Source of the DNA: Apostichopus japonicus | Lineage: Eukaryota > Echinodermata > Holothuroidea > Aspidochirotida > Stichopodidae | NCBI RefSeq assembly: GCF_037975245.1 | Contig: NC_092583.1 | Coordinates: 2,068,764-2,130,763 of the forward strand | Reading direction: 5' to 3' | DNA: 62,000 nucleotides | Shown: in pieces, positions 52,392 to 62,000 of the stretch | Position numbering within the stretch: position 1 is the first letter of the stretch | Layout of the letters: the number at the start of each line of letters is the position of its first letter | Program-made: the position numbers and the translations under genes | Notes under the pieces: generated by a model | Database searches by the model: none | Seen by the model: only the letters and a program-made list of their open reading frames with translations | Told to the model about the DNA's origin: nothing

Positions 52392-53113
52392 GTATGTTAA
52401 TATGTCATAATATATATATATCTTTGCGGAACAAATCAGGTCATTAAATTTGTCAAAGGGAAAAAGTAGGTCGTGGTTGGACCACCAAGTGTTACATAAA
52501 TCCCAATGAAAATAAATAAATTCTGACACAGGTTGGAGATTGAGTGGGGCTATGAATGGGATCGTAGCCGTTGAAATTCCCACCTGTGGCGGAACAATGC
52601 CTACAAGGAAATCAAATAGCTGTGATAATTTGTTGGAGGGTGCATGATCACTGTCCCATCCCCTTCCTGAGCATTGAGCATTGGTTGAAAATCGCCAGAT
52701 GAAACATCTTTCCTTCAATTCTGGAAATAACTCCTGCATTTGCTGAGAATAACTCAGTGGGTCAGAATGTCCAATAAAAAGCTTTAGAATAAACTTGAGC
52801 ATTTTTTTAATATCCTACGAGTGGGGGCCTTTACTAGCCACGTCAAATGCATCCTAACAGACTAGTAGACTTGATATTGGATGAGGGCATTTATATATTT
52901 TTGTACGCTTTAATATTTTGTAGGTACATTTTATATTTTGCTCATCTTTATATTTTATAGGAACGTTTTCATATCTATGTATATTATTATACGTCTTATA
53001 TGTTGTTTACAATTTTTATGTATTGAGCTCTTGTTATCAACCAATTTCCATTGTATTTTTATATGATTGGCTGAATAAATATCTATCTAATTATCTAACA
53101 TTGTTCTTTTAAG
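52392..53113 (+). other. intron 2 of the small helical protein gene
   Basis: 720 bp. The 3' half (52880-53098) is T/A-rich and ends GAATAAATATCTATCTA, similar to the tail at about 7848; it may be the 3' end of a retroposon. Confidence 0.4.
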
Positions 53114-53273
53114 GATGGCCGCGGAGACGTCACGATCGCAGAGGAGGCGACAACAGCTTTACGAAGAGCTCGGGAAAGAACGATTCGAACAATGGACAAG
53201 AGAACATTTGGAGGAAACTATTAGAGATGCGGTACGGAAGGCTGACGAAGACGCCATGTCAGTGGAGAGATGA
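53114..53273 (+). CDS. small helical protein gene, exon 3
   Basis: The acceptor TTCTTTTAAG is followed by the base completing a split Arg codon, then MAAETSRSQRRRQQLYEELG and KERFEQWTREHLEETIRD, ending AVRKADEDAMSVER and TGA. Strongly biased to Arg, Glu and Gln with heptad-like spacing; probably a single long helix or coiled coil. Confidence 0.72.
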
Positions 53274-56200
53274 AACCAAATGACAGAATGAATATAAAAT
53301 ATATAGAAGCGTATTGTTTTTATATAAACAAAATATGGGAAATACATTGGTAGTTTCTTATATGAGAAGCAATCATTGAACATTGTTGAGAATTGAAAGA
53401 AAAGGTTGTTATTTATGAAGCTGAATGTTATAGGTTTTCAGTATTATCAGAAAGAACAGTCAATTCATATACCATTACAGGTACTCTAAAACAGGAGATA
53501 GGTAGGACAGAGGCATAGCAATGGGAGTTTCATTGAACCTAGGCCCCAATGTCCAGGGGGCCTGCAAGGGTTGAAATTTGGAACAACAGAGTCACAACTA
53601 CCAGTTTATGTTTTTGCATTGAATAAATTGAATGTGTACTCATATGCCAATTACACTATTTTCTTTAATTCGCTTACAACTGGTCTTTCCGGTTGAAAGA
53701 TTAACAGCAAAGGTTTTAATACCAGATCTATCAGGGTGCCATTTCTCTAATGTTACATAAGTTATGACTTTGACTCAAGTGCAATTTACATGAAGTAAGA
53801 GGGTGGATGGTGGCAGCTCTCACTTTTGAACAGGGACCCCTGAAAACCCTACCTGTGGTTACTGGTAGGACCATTGTATGCATTTTAGATCCTCCTGCAA
53901 GCAGGAACTTGCGAAGAAGCCATCATTGGCTTATCAAAGCCGCAAGCTGACCGAAGTCAGTCTCTTAGATTCATATTTAAAGTCCATGATTTTGGAATGT
54001 CAATTGTCAACAACTCTGTAACATCATTGGCTTATCAAAGCTGCAAGCTAACCGAAGTCGGTCTCTTAGATTCATATTTAAGGTCCATGATTATGGATTG
54101 TCAATTGTCAACAGCTCTGTAACTGGACGACATACATTAATCTTGGAGTGACTCGAACTCGGGACCTTATGATTGAAAGGCACCGGTGTTTAACCACTGA
54201 GCTGACACTCCGTATATTGTGCATCTAGAGCACTTACACCTTAGCATCTCTTTGTTCTGACAGGGTGTAATTATGGCTCCACTCTGTACATCACTGATTT
54301 GCAGTAAGCAATTAAGTAAGTCTGTATCACAATTGTAAAATCTGTGTAAGAGTAAATTTGTTGCCTTGTCCGGGATGAACATGCTAGGATAAACAGAAAA
54401 TTGAGTGACCTACTCAAACAGTTTCGAGTCATTTTGGAATAGGTTCCACAGATTATAAGGTTTGAGGTGGTGTAGTTTAATTCAAAACCAATGCAACTTT
54501 AATAATTTAGTTTCTCTGTTGATGCACTACCCAACCATGTGCTCTCCACTTTTGTATTCACCCAAGGGACATTGAAAGTCTACCCTTGAACCCAGCCCTA
54601 CAAACAGTTAATACCGGGAGCTGTAACAGTAGCAGTATATGATAATGGGTCATCCAAATGTTATTACTTTTTCTACTTGCTAGTTGTTATATTGTGGAAA
54701 ATGTTACCTGTTATAATGGTGTACATCAGTGTTCACCATAGTACAGGTTACAGTTTGTAAGAGAATTTTGCATATAATTTATAACATATAAATAAATAAA
54801 AAGATAAAAACAACTGCTCTTATTGTATTACTGACTTTTATTTTTATACAAAAAAAATTCTCCAAATTTTACAAGATGTTGAATAACATGACATATTAAT
54901 TTAACATTTTAGTTTTTAATCAATTTGAGGACCTAAAATATTATCAAAAATAACAATACATTTTAATATGAATACCACGGGAGAAGCACCCAATTTACTC
55001 CCTATTCAACTCATTCCCCATATAAAGAAATAGCTGTAAACTGTGTTTGACTTTAGCCACAAGTAAATACGCAATGATTTCTAAACTCTATATTAAGAAT
55101 GGAAAAAAAAATAGTTTCATAAAAACAAACTTTGCACGCACTTTTAAGGAAATAACATCTTTAGAGATGCTCGGATGGACGGAATCAAAACGAAGATCTT
55201 GGAGATGGAAGAATGATGGAAGATTTTCAAGACAGGTTCTTTAACTCTCCACTCTAACCTCACTGAAGTTAGCAGGTCATGTTTACATGGTAATTCATTA
55301 TGCCATTCAACTTTGCATAAGAACAACACATGTTTAATATTTGTAGAAATATTGTTTGTTCAAAACTAAATGTCAGCATTAAATTTTGGCCTGCAACACA
55401 TTCATAGCAGATGCAGAGAGAGACCTAGCCTCCTTCACATACACAATTCTGGGCAGAAGAATGTAGAGATAGGGAATAAAGCATGTAGGCCAACAGTTTG
55501 TGCATACTTTCTTCCCAAATCTGCCCGCAACTCTCGACTGGAGTTAAAAGGAAGGCAAGTGGAAATCGTCTGAACAGTGTTTTAACGAGTTCGTACAATA
55601 GAAAGGGGGGGGGGGGGAATGCCCATGCAACAGATTTTGTACTTTAAATAGCACACTCTTGCTAACTGTGAAAAAATAATTTTTGGGAAAAATATAAATT
55701 TTGATATCTCCAAAATCCAATTTGGAAAAGATTTTTTATTCAAGCTTTTGAAAAAGATCTGCCATTATGACATCACAGATACACCTGTTTTGATCAGCTT
55801 CCTGAACTAAGAAGTTTAGCTAGTCAAAAACAGGTTACAATCTCAACTTGGGGTGCAAGATATTATTGAGATGCGGTTTTTCACATATAAATGTGAAATA
55901 CCTTTCTCTTCGAAGGTGAAGAGCAGCATTGTTTGCCACTGGACTGGATTTAACAATGCGATATGCAGCTTAACTCCAAATCTTCCCGAGCCATGGAAAG
56001 AATCTAGAAGTTTGTACAAAAAACAAAATTGAATGTTTGGAAGCCTTAAGGTGAAAATACGACCAGAATACTGAAAAGTATTTAAGTCTTGTCAAAAGCA
56101 CAGGAAAAATAGACTTAAAAAAAAAAATCAAAAAGTACTTTTTTTCAGATTGGGACGGAATTTTTTGTTGTTGCAATTTGCACCATGAAATATATATTTT

Positions 56201-56350
56201 ACATTAATTATTACATTAGTCCATAATACTTTTGTAGAAATCAAAACTTTTCAATCCAAAATTACAGATTTGACTTCAAACCATGCAGTCACAAATATTG
56301 TCTCAAAATATTATTTACTATCAAATTCCAGACGGTTTTTTTAACATATC
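53274..56350. other. convergent intergenic region between the small protein gene and KIF9-like gene
   Basis: Apart from the SINE at 53.88-54.21 kb there is no gene. It contains a hAT-like fragment near 53510-53570 (CAGAGGCATAGCAATGG, GGCCCCAATG), A-rich poly(A)-signal clusters at 54788-54805, and a G run at 55606-55618. Confidence 0.4.
53881..54211 (-). mobile_element. tRNA-derived SINE, copy 2, with an internal duplication
   Basis: Minus-strand head at the right (CGGAGTGTCAGCTCAGTGGTT, B box GGTTC/GAGTTCGAGTC region) and the same body as the copy at 34.0 kb. The body is partly duplicated: the block starting ATTGGCTTATCAAAGC, about 100 bp, occurs at about 53926 and again at about 54026. There is no long microsatellite tail on this copy. 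Confidence 0.78.
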
Positions 56351-56467
56351 TTATGTTTGGACGGTCATCAGGGATGGTGGTTTGTTACGAATTGTAATCG
56401 TTGGTGTCGAGGCGTCCCTCTTGGGAGGATCGGGCTGCGCTTGTTCTAACGCAGACTCCAGTGTTTG
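56351..56467 (-). CDS. KIF9: KIF9-like last exon
   Basis: The acceptor TTTTGTTTCCAG precedes 38 codons and TAA (56353-56351): QTLESALEQAQPDPPK then RDASTPTITIRNKPPSLMTV. Phase 0, continuing directly from ...RTDRR. A proline/threonine-rich end with no known motif. Confidence 0.8.
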   Translation of the reverse strand, partial: QTLESALEQAQPDPPKRDASTPTITIRNKPPSLMTVQT

Positions 56468-57632
56468 CTGGAAACAAAATCGAGAGAAATAAAACATCGG
56501 CTTTGTTAGTTTGAAGAGTTATAGTCCCTGATGGGATATTCTTAAGAATAAAATTTGTTGTTGTAACCAATTTTTAATGCCATCACTTAATAACAGGTTG
56601 ATAGTAATTGATAAAGAACAATAGTCTATTGTAGAAAATGATTCTGGTCTTTTGTGAATTGTGAATGATATGGAGAATCTCATTTTGGGTGGTGTGGTGT
56701 GCGGAGTTCTTTCTAAACAGCATTTTTGCATTAAATCTGGTAAATTTTCTATACTTTCGAATACTAACATTCCATTGTAATACATATCGTTTAGCCAGAT
56801 AAGTCAAATTTCAAATGATAAGAAGTGAGTCTAAAATGTTTAAAAAAATTGAGTTAATATGCTCTTTGCTTGTGAAGAATAAATACTGTGAGAAAGTATC
56901 TGGTTGAACACTCCTATAAGATTCAATGAAATCCCCAATAACCATCCCTCATCTGTAGAAAATATGCTTTATTGATCATTTTATCCTGCTAAGTTCAGTA
57001 ATGGTTGGTAGGTTTGGTCAACCTTGTGATGGATATCGGATTACATCTGGTCACCTTACATTAAAGGGTGTGAAGACTCGCTCAAAAAGAGACGTCTAAT
57101 TCCGGTAATTTGACCTAGTTTCGAATGAGGTGTAACAGAAGTGTTAAACACCACCATCAATCCCAGAAAATACACACACAGCTTGCTACCATTGGTAATT
57201 AGACACTAGTGTACAGTCACTCCATACAGCTGCGGTTAATACCCACAGCACAGTAAACAATCGATACAGCGATGGACATCTCAGGTCCAGCTAAAGATAA
57301 CAAGGTATCACATTTCATTACTGTCTGCATTTTGTAGCGACAGGTACCAAACGGCACTTGCAAGCAACAGAAAGTTAACTTTTTCAGATGGCCGCACACG
57401 GTTTTGGGCGAGTCTTCAATGCCTTTAAACTACACTCACCCACCTATAGTCTGGTTACTGTGATATATCGACACAGGACTCAAAGAAACACACAGGACAA
57501 GATGGTGGCCAGTTTCCATGTTGGCCACGAGAACGTAGTATGTTTTGTGAGGTCGCGCACTCGAGGGTGCACTACATTATGATAGCTACTGTATTACAAT
57601 ATAACAGTTTACCTTAGCTTAACAACACTCAC
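56468..57632 (-). other. KIF9-like intron before the last exon
   Basis: 1.17 kb; no other exon or repeat recognised. Confidence 0.5.
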
Positions 57633-57737
57633 CCGTCTGTCGGTTCTTATCCTAGCTTTGTAAAATGCTGCCGAGTCGGGGTTTTCCAATAATAATTCCG
57701 ACTGTAGCCTCTCAAATTTTTCTCCTTCATCCTCCGG
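57633..57737 (-). CDS. KIF9: KIF9-like penultimate exon
   Basis: The acceptor GCGTTTTTAG and donor CGG|GTGAGT bound 35 codons, phase 0 on both sides: PEDEGEKFERLQSELLLENP and DSAAFYKARIRTDRR. The E-EKFE--Q-ELL---P-S--FY-A block is typical of the KIF6/KIF9 C-terminal region. Confidence 0.88.
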
Positions 57738-58565
57738 CTAAAAACGCAGACGAGAAGAAAAGAAATGGAAAAACCTAGAAAACATGTATCATTATTGGCT
57801 TATATGTCAAGGGTACAAATAAAGAAAATTTTCCATGCGATATGTCAAACAAAGTAAAAATTGCTAAAAATCCTGGGTTGCTAACGATGCTTGTTCTGTC
57901 CTGAATTGACTAAGGATAGAAGAGATTGCGGAGAGAGAAGTTTTTGAGTTGATGTGCATACTCTATTAGGCCAACTTTACTATCTCATTTTTCCAGCACT
58001 CACATGCACACATCTGGATATTCATTACATATCACATGGACTGTACCATTACAGTATAGGTAATAATTATGCATATTAAGGATACAACAATGGTGGCATC
58101 ATGTAAAAGGAGGTAAGATAAAACACCATACTACTGCTTTGACTCACACAAATGCAGAACTAGCCAGTTTTACAAGGGATTCCATGGGGAAATGCGGGAG
58201 GGGGGGGGGAGGAAGGGAGGGAGGATGTAAGGAAATGGAGAATGGAAAGTTTTAAGCATGGTAAGCTTGGTATTAGGCTCAATTTCCCATTGCTGACAAA
58301 ACTAGTGTCATGAGGCATAGTATGGTTTCTTCAGGCAAGTATGCTTAAGTGCTTACTTAGTTTTCAAAAATTAATTTTCCCAGGCGCTCAGACCCTTAAA
58401 AATTATTTCCAAACAATGAAGAGTGTTCACTGTTTAACAATTGCATTTTTCAATGTAAGAAACTAAATTTGTACAGTGGCAGTACGATATTTGTAAGAAA
58501 GTGGGGGATCGTATACCCTCACGGCCCCTCTCCCCCTCCTGCCTTGCTTACTACTGTTTACTTAC
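57738..58565 (-). other. KIF9-like intron
   Basis: 830 bp; G run with AGGGAGG repeats at 58197-58225, nothing else. Confidence 0.5.
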
Positions 58566-58669
58566 CACGTTATCATACAGGGTACCTGGTCTGGCTCCCA
58601 CCCCATCTTGAGCACTGGTGGTATCCTCACCAGACTGCAAGAAACATTCTGAATACCAGTTATCAAACT
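58566..58669 (-). CDS. KIF9: KIF9-like exon with the EFDNWY motif
   Basis: The acceptor ATTCCTAAACAG and donor GTG|GTAAGT bound 104 nt, phase 1 in and 0 out. It completes the split Glu codon and encodes FDNWYSECFLQSGEDTTSAQ then DGVGARPGTLYDNV. The joint CRQRLIS-E-FDNWYSE reproduces the conserved CRQ(R/K)L--EF--WY of the family, which fixes this acceptor over a second one, TTTCTTGCAG at 58635, that would be out of phase. Confidence 0.88.
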
Positions 58670-58843
58670 CTGTTTAGGAATAAAAGTGAAAGAAAGATGA
58701 AATATGAAACCCTATCAATCACAATATATAATGTATCATATGCTCTTTTTAATCTACTTAAAGACTCTTGTGATCCCATACATACCAACTCTCAGGGTCT
58801 TGGTATTATGTATTGTCTCACAATGGGATCTCTGAATATCTTA

Positions 58844-58994
58844 AACCGGTAATGTAAACAGGTAATGCAAACCGGTAATGTAAACCGGGGATGTAAACTG
58901 GTAATGTAAACCGGTAATGCAAACAGATCATGCAAACCAGTAATGCAAACTGGTAATGCAAACCGGTCATGAAAACCGGTAATGCAAATCGGTG
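58844..58994. repeat. 13 bp minisatellite in a KIF9-like intron
   Basis: About eleven imperfect units of AAACCGGTAATGC with C/T and A/G variation. It lies between the 58.6 kb exon and the 85 bp array. Confidence 0.9.
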
Positions 58995-59129
58995 TCAGAA
59001 ATTTTGAAAAAGGTTAAAGAAAGCTGATAAGGAACACATTGCTGAACACAACTAACTTAAGGTGTTAAAGAGAGGTTTATTACATTTTCTTTCCCTTTGA
59101 GGAAGGGGGGGGAGGAGGATCTATCCAGG

Positions 59130-60520
59130 TTTACTAGTTTCTGACAGTACTTGATCTAACAATAGCCCTGTTACTATGGATACCATTACTTGATAAGAAC
59201 AGCTGTCTTAGCTGGTTTACTAGTTTCTGAGAGAGCCATACCATGTAGCAATAACCAAGTAACCATGGATACCCTTAGCTGATGTGAGTCACCATCTGCA
59301 AAGATTTACTAGTTTCTAAAAGTGTCGATATAAAGATAACCCTGTTACCGTGGATACCCTTACCTGATATGAGTCGCTGACTTCATTGGTCTACTAGTTT
59401 CTGACAGCACTGATATTACAATAACCTTGTTACCATGGATACCCTTACCTGATATGAGTTGTTGTCTGTATTGGTCTACTAGTTTCTGACAGCACTGATA
59501 TTACAATAACCTTGTTACCGTGGATACCCTTACCTAATATGAGCCGCTGTCTGTATTGGTCTACTAGTTTCTGACAGCACTGATATTACAATAACCAAGT
59601 AACCATGGATACCCTTAGCTGATGTGAGCCACCATCTGCAAAGATTTACTAGTTTCTAAAAGTGTCGATATAAAGATAACCCTGTTACCGTGGATACCCT
59701 TACCTGATATGAGTCGCTCACTTCATTGGTCTACTAGTTTCTGACAGCACTGATATTACAATAACCTTGTTACCGTGGATACCCTTACCTGATATGAGCC
59801 GCTGTCTGTATTGGTCTACTAGTTTCTGACAGCACTGATATTACAATAACCAAGTAACCATGGATACCCTTAGCTGATGTGAGCCACCATCTGCAAAGAT
59901 TTACTAGTTTTAAAAGTGTCGATATAAAGATAACCCTGTTACCGTGGATACCCTTACCTGATATGAGTCGCTGACTTCATTGGTCTACTAGTTTCTGACA
60001 GCACTGATATTACAATAACCTTGTTACCGTGGATACCCTTACCTGATATGAGCTGCTGTCTGCATTGGTCTACTAGTTTCTGACAGTACTGATATTACAA
60101 TAACCCTGTTACCGTGGATCCCCCTACCTGATATGAGTCGCTCACTTCATTGGTCTACTAGTTTCTGACAGCACTGATATTACAATAACCTTGTTACCGT
60201 GGATACCCTTACCTGATATGAGCCGCTGTCTGTATTGGTCTACTAGTTTCTGACAGCACTGATATTACAATAACCTTGTTACCGTGGATACCCTTACCTG
60301 ATATGAGTCGCTGTCTGCATTGGTCTACTAGTTTCTGACAGTACTGATATTACACTAACCTTGTTACCGTGGATACCCTTACCTGATATGAGCCGCTGTC
60401 TGCATTGGTCTACTAGTTTCTGACAGCACTGATGTTACACTAACCTTGTTACCGTGGATACCCTTACCTGATATGAGTCGCTGTCTGCATTGGTCTACTA
60501 GTTTCTGACAGTACTGTATC
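59130..60520 (-). repeat. 85 bp tandem array derived from the 3' end of a KIF9-like exon and its splice donor
   Basis: About 17 units of 85 bp, the last (60.47-60.52 kb) being the real exon end. On the minus strand each unit reads CTGTCAGAAACTAGTAGACC, then CAGACAGCGGCTCATATCAG, GTAAGGGTATCCACGG and TAACAAGGTTATTGTAATAT. The first 40 or so bases are exon coding sequence (CQKLVDQCRQRLIS); the rest is intron. About eleven extra units keep the donor AG|GTAAG; three (near 59274, 59616 and 59869) have the GT changed to CT. Those variants recur in a 3-4 unit spacing, a sign of higher-order duplication. Confidence 0.92.
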
Positions 60521-60647
60521 TCAGAGTTCACCTGCCTCATCTCCTGGTAGTCTGTCCGATAAGATGCTTTTAACTCTTTCAGATTCTTGATCATCTGAAA
60601 CTCCTCTTCAGAAATCACCATCTCACCATTCTCTTCTGAATATTCTC
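60468..60647 (-). CDS. KIF9: KIF9-like exon (CQKLVDQCRQRL), source of the tandem array
   Basis: The acceptor TTTATTTCTGTAG and donor ATATCAG|GTAAGG bound 180 nt, phase 1 on both sides. It encodes EYSEENGEMVISEEEFQMIK, then NLKELKASYRTDYQEMRQVN and SEIQYCQKLVDQCRQRLIS. Without splicing the frame continues through exactly one array unit before a TAA. The donor at the exon end is chosen because it restores the family's CRQRL--EF--WY motif with the 58.6 kb exon. Confidence 0.9.
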
Positions 60648-61241
60648 CTACAGAAATAAAAGACCAAAATTCTTGAAATGGAAAATTTTTGTTAATACTT
60701 AAATACAGGCATAGGCATATTTCTCGATACCATTGTCATCTATTCACAAATTTCAAGGAATTGCAGATATAAAATATCGTTGAAAATACCTCAACATGAC
60801 ATCCAAGATAGATATCTCTCCGATAAAGCAAACTGGTCAAAAGCTATCAACCCATCAAAACTTGGATTGATTATTAAAGGATGCATGAAGTGCCCACAAT
60901 TTTTCAAGGGTACAAATAGCACGTTAAGGTGAAAAGTCCCAAAAGCTATAACTCAGCTAAAAGTAGGCTTCATACAAAGGAGTGCTGTGCACTAGTGGTT
61001 GTCTTCTGTTAGTCATTAGTTTAAAATTCACTGTCGTTTTAGGAGCAACGTAAAAAGTACTAATTAGTACATACTAATTGGAAATTGACAACGGTGTGGT
61101 TCATCCTGTCAAAACTCATAGCTTTGGCTTAGAAACTTTGGTGGTGGGGTAACACTTTTGTGTGGAAGGGTCAAAGGTCGGTAATAGTCCCGGAGGGGGT
61201 CACTGACGATATTTCTGCTGCATGTGAATCGATATTCGTAC
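60648..61241 (-). other. KIF9-like intron
   Basis: About 590 bp without other features. Confidence 0.5.
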
Positions 61242-61364
61242 CTTGTTCCTGTCTGTCTTGCCTCTTCTGTTCGATGCTGAGTCTCTTTTCGTCGATTTCT
61301 TGTTTTGTCAGGTTTATGGTCTTCGTCAGATCTCTTCTTTGTGTTTTCTTCGAGGCCAGTATTT
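61242..61364 (-). CDS. KIF9: KIF9-like exon, coiled coil
   Basis: The acceptor TTCTTACGCAG and donor AACAAG|GTACGA bound 123 nt, phase 1 on both sides. It encodes ILASKKTQRRDLTKTINLTK and QEIDEKRLSIEQKRQDRQEQ. A charged heptad-type coiled coil; ERQ-G/RQEQG at the end is a family-typical junction. Confidence 0.9.
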
Positions 61365-61774
61365 CTGCGTAAGAAGGAAAGAGAAGCATATTTATTATAA
61401 TTTAAAACAATACTGACAACTAGCACACTTGTGTGTGAATTTACTTAACAATGTCACCACCTAGTGCCACTATGACATCACACATTGACAAAATGGCCGC
61501 CAACTGTATTGAAACACTGATATATGCCAAAAAGAACAAGATTTTTCTGATTATTTATTTTAAGTTATTTGGGGCAGTTGTCATGGCAATGATGAACCCT
61601 GTCATATGCACCTAGAGATGGTTAACTTTGCTTCAGTAGACACTGTCATACCCAAACATTACAACATCACCCTCACAGAAGATTCTCCCACCCCCCCCAG
61701 CACCAACCCCATAATAACCAGTACTACCCTGACTCCTCACCCAGTAAAAGACTTCAAAGGCAGCTATAACCTAC
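61365..61774 (-). other. KIF9-like intron
   Basis: 410 bp without other features. Confidence 0.5.
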
Positions 61775-62000
61775 CTTTATTTTCCATTAATATTCGATTG
61801 ATTTCACTTCCCCTTTCCTTCTTAAACTCTTCAAATGCTACCGTTCTCAAGGGAGGTGTGTCTGCTCTCTGAGAGTCTTTGCCCAGAGAACCTGTGGTGG
61901 AGCCAGCCTCCATCCTTGCGTTCGAATCCACAGCTTGGGCTCCTACCCGCATCGGAGAGGACTGTTCGGTAGGTTGAGAACTGGGGACAGGACTAGCAGC
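61775..62000 (-). CDS. KIF9: KIF9-like exon, cut by the right edge
   Basis: Open from the window edge to the donor AATAAAG|GTAGGT. The first 50 residues are Ser/Pro/Thr-rich linker (SPVPSSQPTEQSSPM and so on). Then TVAFEEFKKERGSEINRIL and MENK form the start of the family's C-terminal coiled coil; the split Glu codon with the next exon gives MENKEILASKK. Confidence 0.85.

Larger units (their letters stand above)
50640..53273 (+). other. three-exon gene for a 121-residue charged helical protein, function unknown
   Basis: Three exons with GT/AG sites and matching phases give a complete 121-residue protein. ATG at 50640 lies in AGAACATGG and has an in-frame TAG two codons upstream, which fixes the start. 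Residues 1-69 are polar and probably disordered. Residues about 70-115 are a highly charged, probably continuous helix (SRSQRRRQQLYEELGKERFE then QWTREHLEETIRDAVRK). No signal peptide or membrane segment is seen. I do not recognise the family. It is convergent with the KIF9-like gene. An AATAAA at about 53624 and several around 54790 are possible poly(A) signals. Confidence 0.7.
56351..62000 (-). other. KIF9: kinesin-9 family (KIF9-like) gene, C-terminal part, six exons
   Basis: Six minus-strand exons with consistent phases encode the last 284 residues; the motor domain lies beyond the right edge. Signature blocks are FEEFKKERGSEINRILMENK, a coiled coil (ILASKKTQRRDLTKTINLTK), EEEFQMIKNLKELKASYRTD, CQKLVDQCRQRLIS plus EFDNWYSECFL, and EKFERLQSELLLENPDSAAF with YKARIRTDRR. 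These are the C-terminal coiled-coil motifs of KIF9 and, less closely, KIF6. Kinesin-9 proteins act in the central apparatus and motility of cilia and flagella. The intron after the exon at 60468-60647 contains a tandem array made from that exon's own 3' end. Confidence 0.88.

Noticed and set aside
59130-60520. CRISPR array or coding tandem repeat
   Set aside because: Units are contiguous with no unique spacers, contain eukaryotic donor sites and a stop per unit, and derive from the adjacent exon.

Overview
The window is nuclear DNA of an animal with intron-rich, mostly short-exon genes in AT-rich, repeat-rich DNA. I place it as a marine invertebrate, plausibly an echinoderm. This rests on two weak signs: a GPR158/GPR179-type receptor with a short tail, and many GC-rich hAT-like foldback elements with long C/G runs inside an AT-rich background with very long (TA)n tracts. 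No bacterial, plasmid, phage or organelle features were seen.

Four genes are supported by splice-consistent exons. (1) Minus strand, about 1.05-6.56 kb: the 5' part of a gene whose first two exons encode a CIDE-N/PB1-like ubiquitin-fold domain. It probably continues off the left edge, and its fourth exon needs one base fewer in an A7 run to stay open. (2) Plus strand, 34.6-47.5 kb: eight exons of a class C GPCR of the GPR158/GPR179 family. They cover the Cys-rich membrane-proximal module, seven helices and a short tail with the helix after TM7; the 5' exons (signal peptide, Cache domain) were not found. (3) Plus strand, 50.6-53.3 kb: a complete three-exon gene for a 121-residue charged helical protein I do not recognise. 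(4) Minus strand, from beyond the right edge down to 56.35 kb: the C-terminal third of a kinesin-9 family protein, best match KIF9, in six exons. Genes 3 and 4 converge tail to tail.

The 28 kb between genes 1 and 2 is a gene desert filled with (TA)n tracts, a 400 bp pentanucleotide array (80 units in four sequence blocks), a roughly 2.6 kb minisatellite of about 82 bp units, and mobile elements. Three GC-rich elements (10.6, 21.9 and 25.5 kb) have CA...TG ends, inverted termini and exact 8 bp target duplications, as expected for hAT transposons; the first holds a nested relative. Two 26-27 bp palindromes at 18.56 and 19.23 kb are also bounded by perfect 8 bp direct repeats and look like elements reduced to their two termini. 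A further TIR element lies in a (TA)n tract at 43.9-45.0 kb, another TIR element at 46.1-46.9 kb, and two copies of a tRNA-derived SINE at 34.0 and 53.9 kb.

The most unusual structure is in the KIF9-like gene. The end of one exon, with its 5' splice site and the start of the intron, has been amplified into about 17 tandem 85 bp copies (59.13-60.52 kb), so the intron carries about eleven additional intact-looking donor sites.
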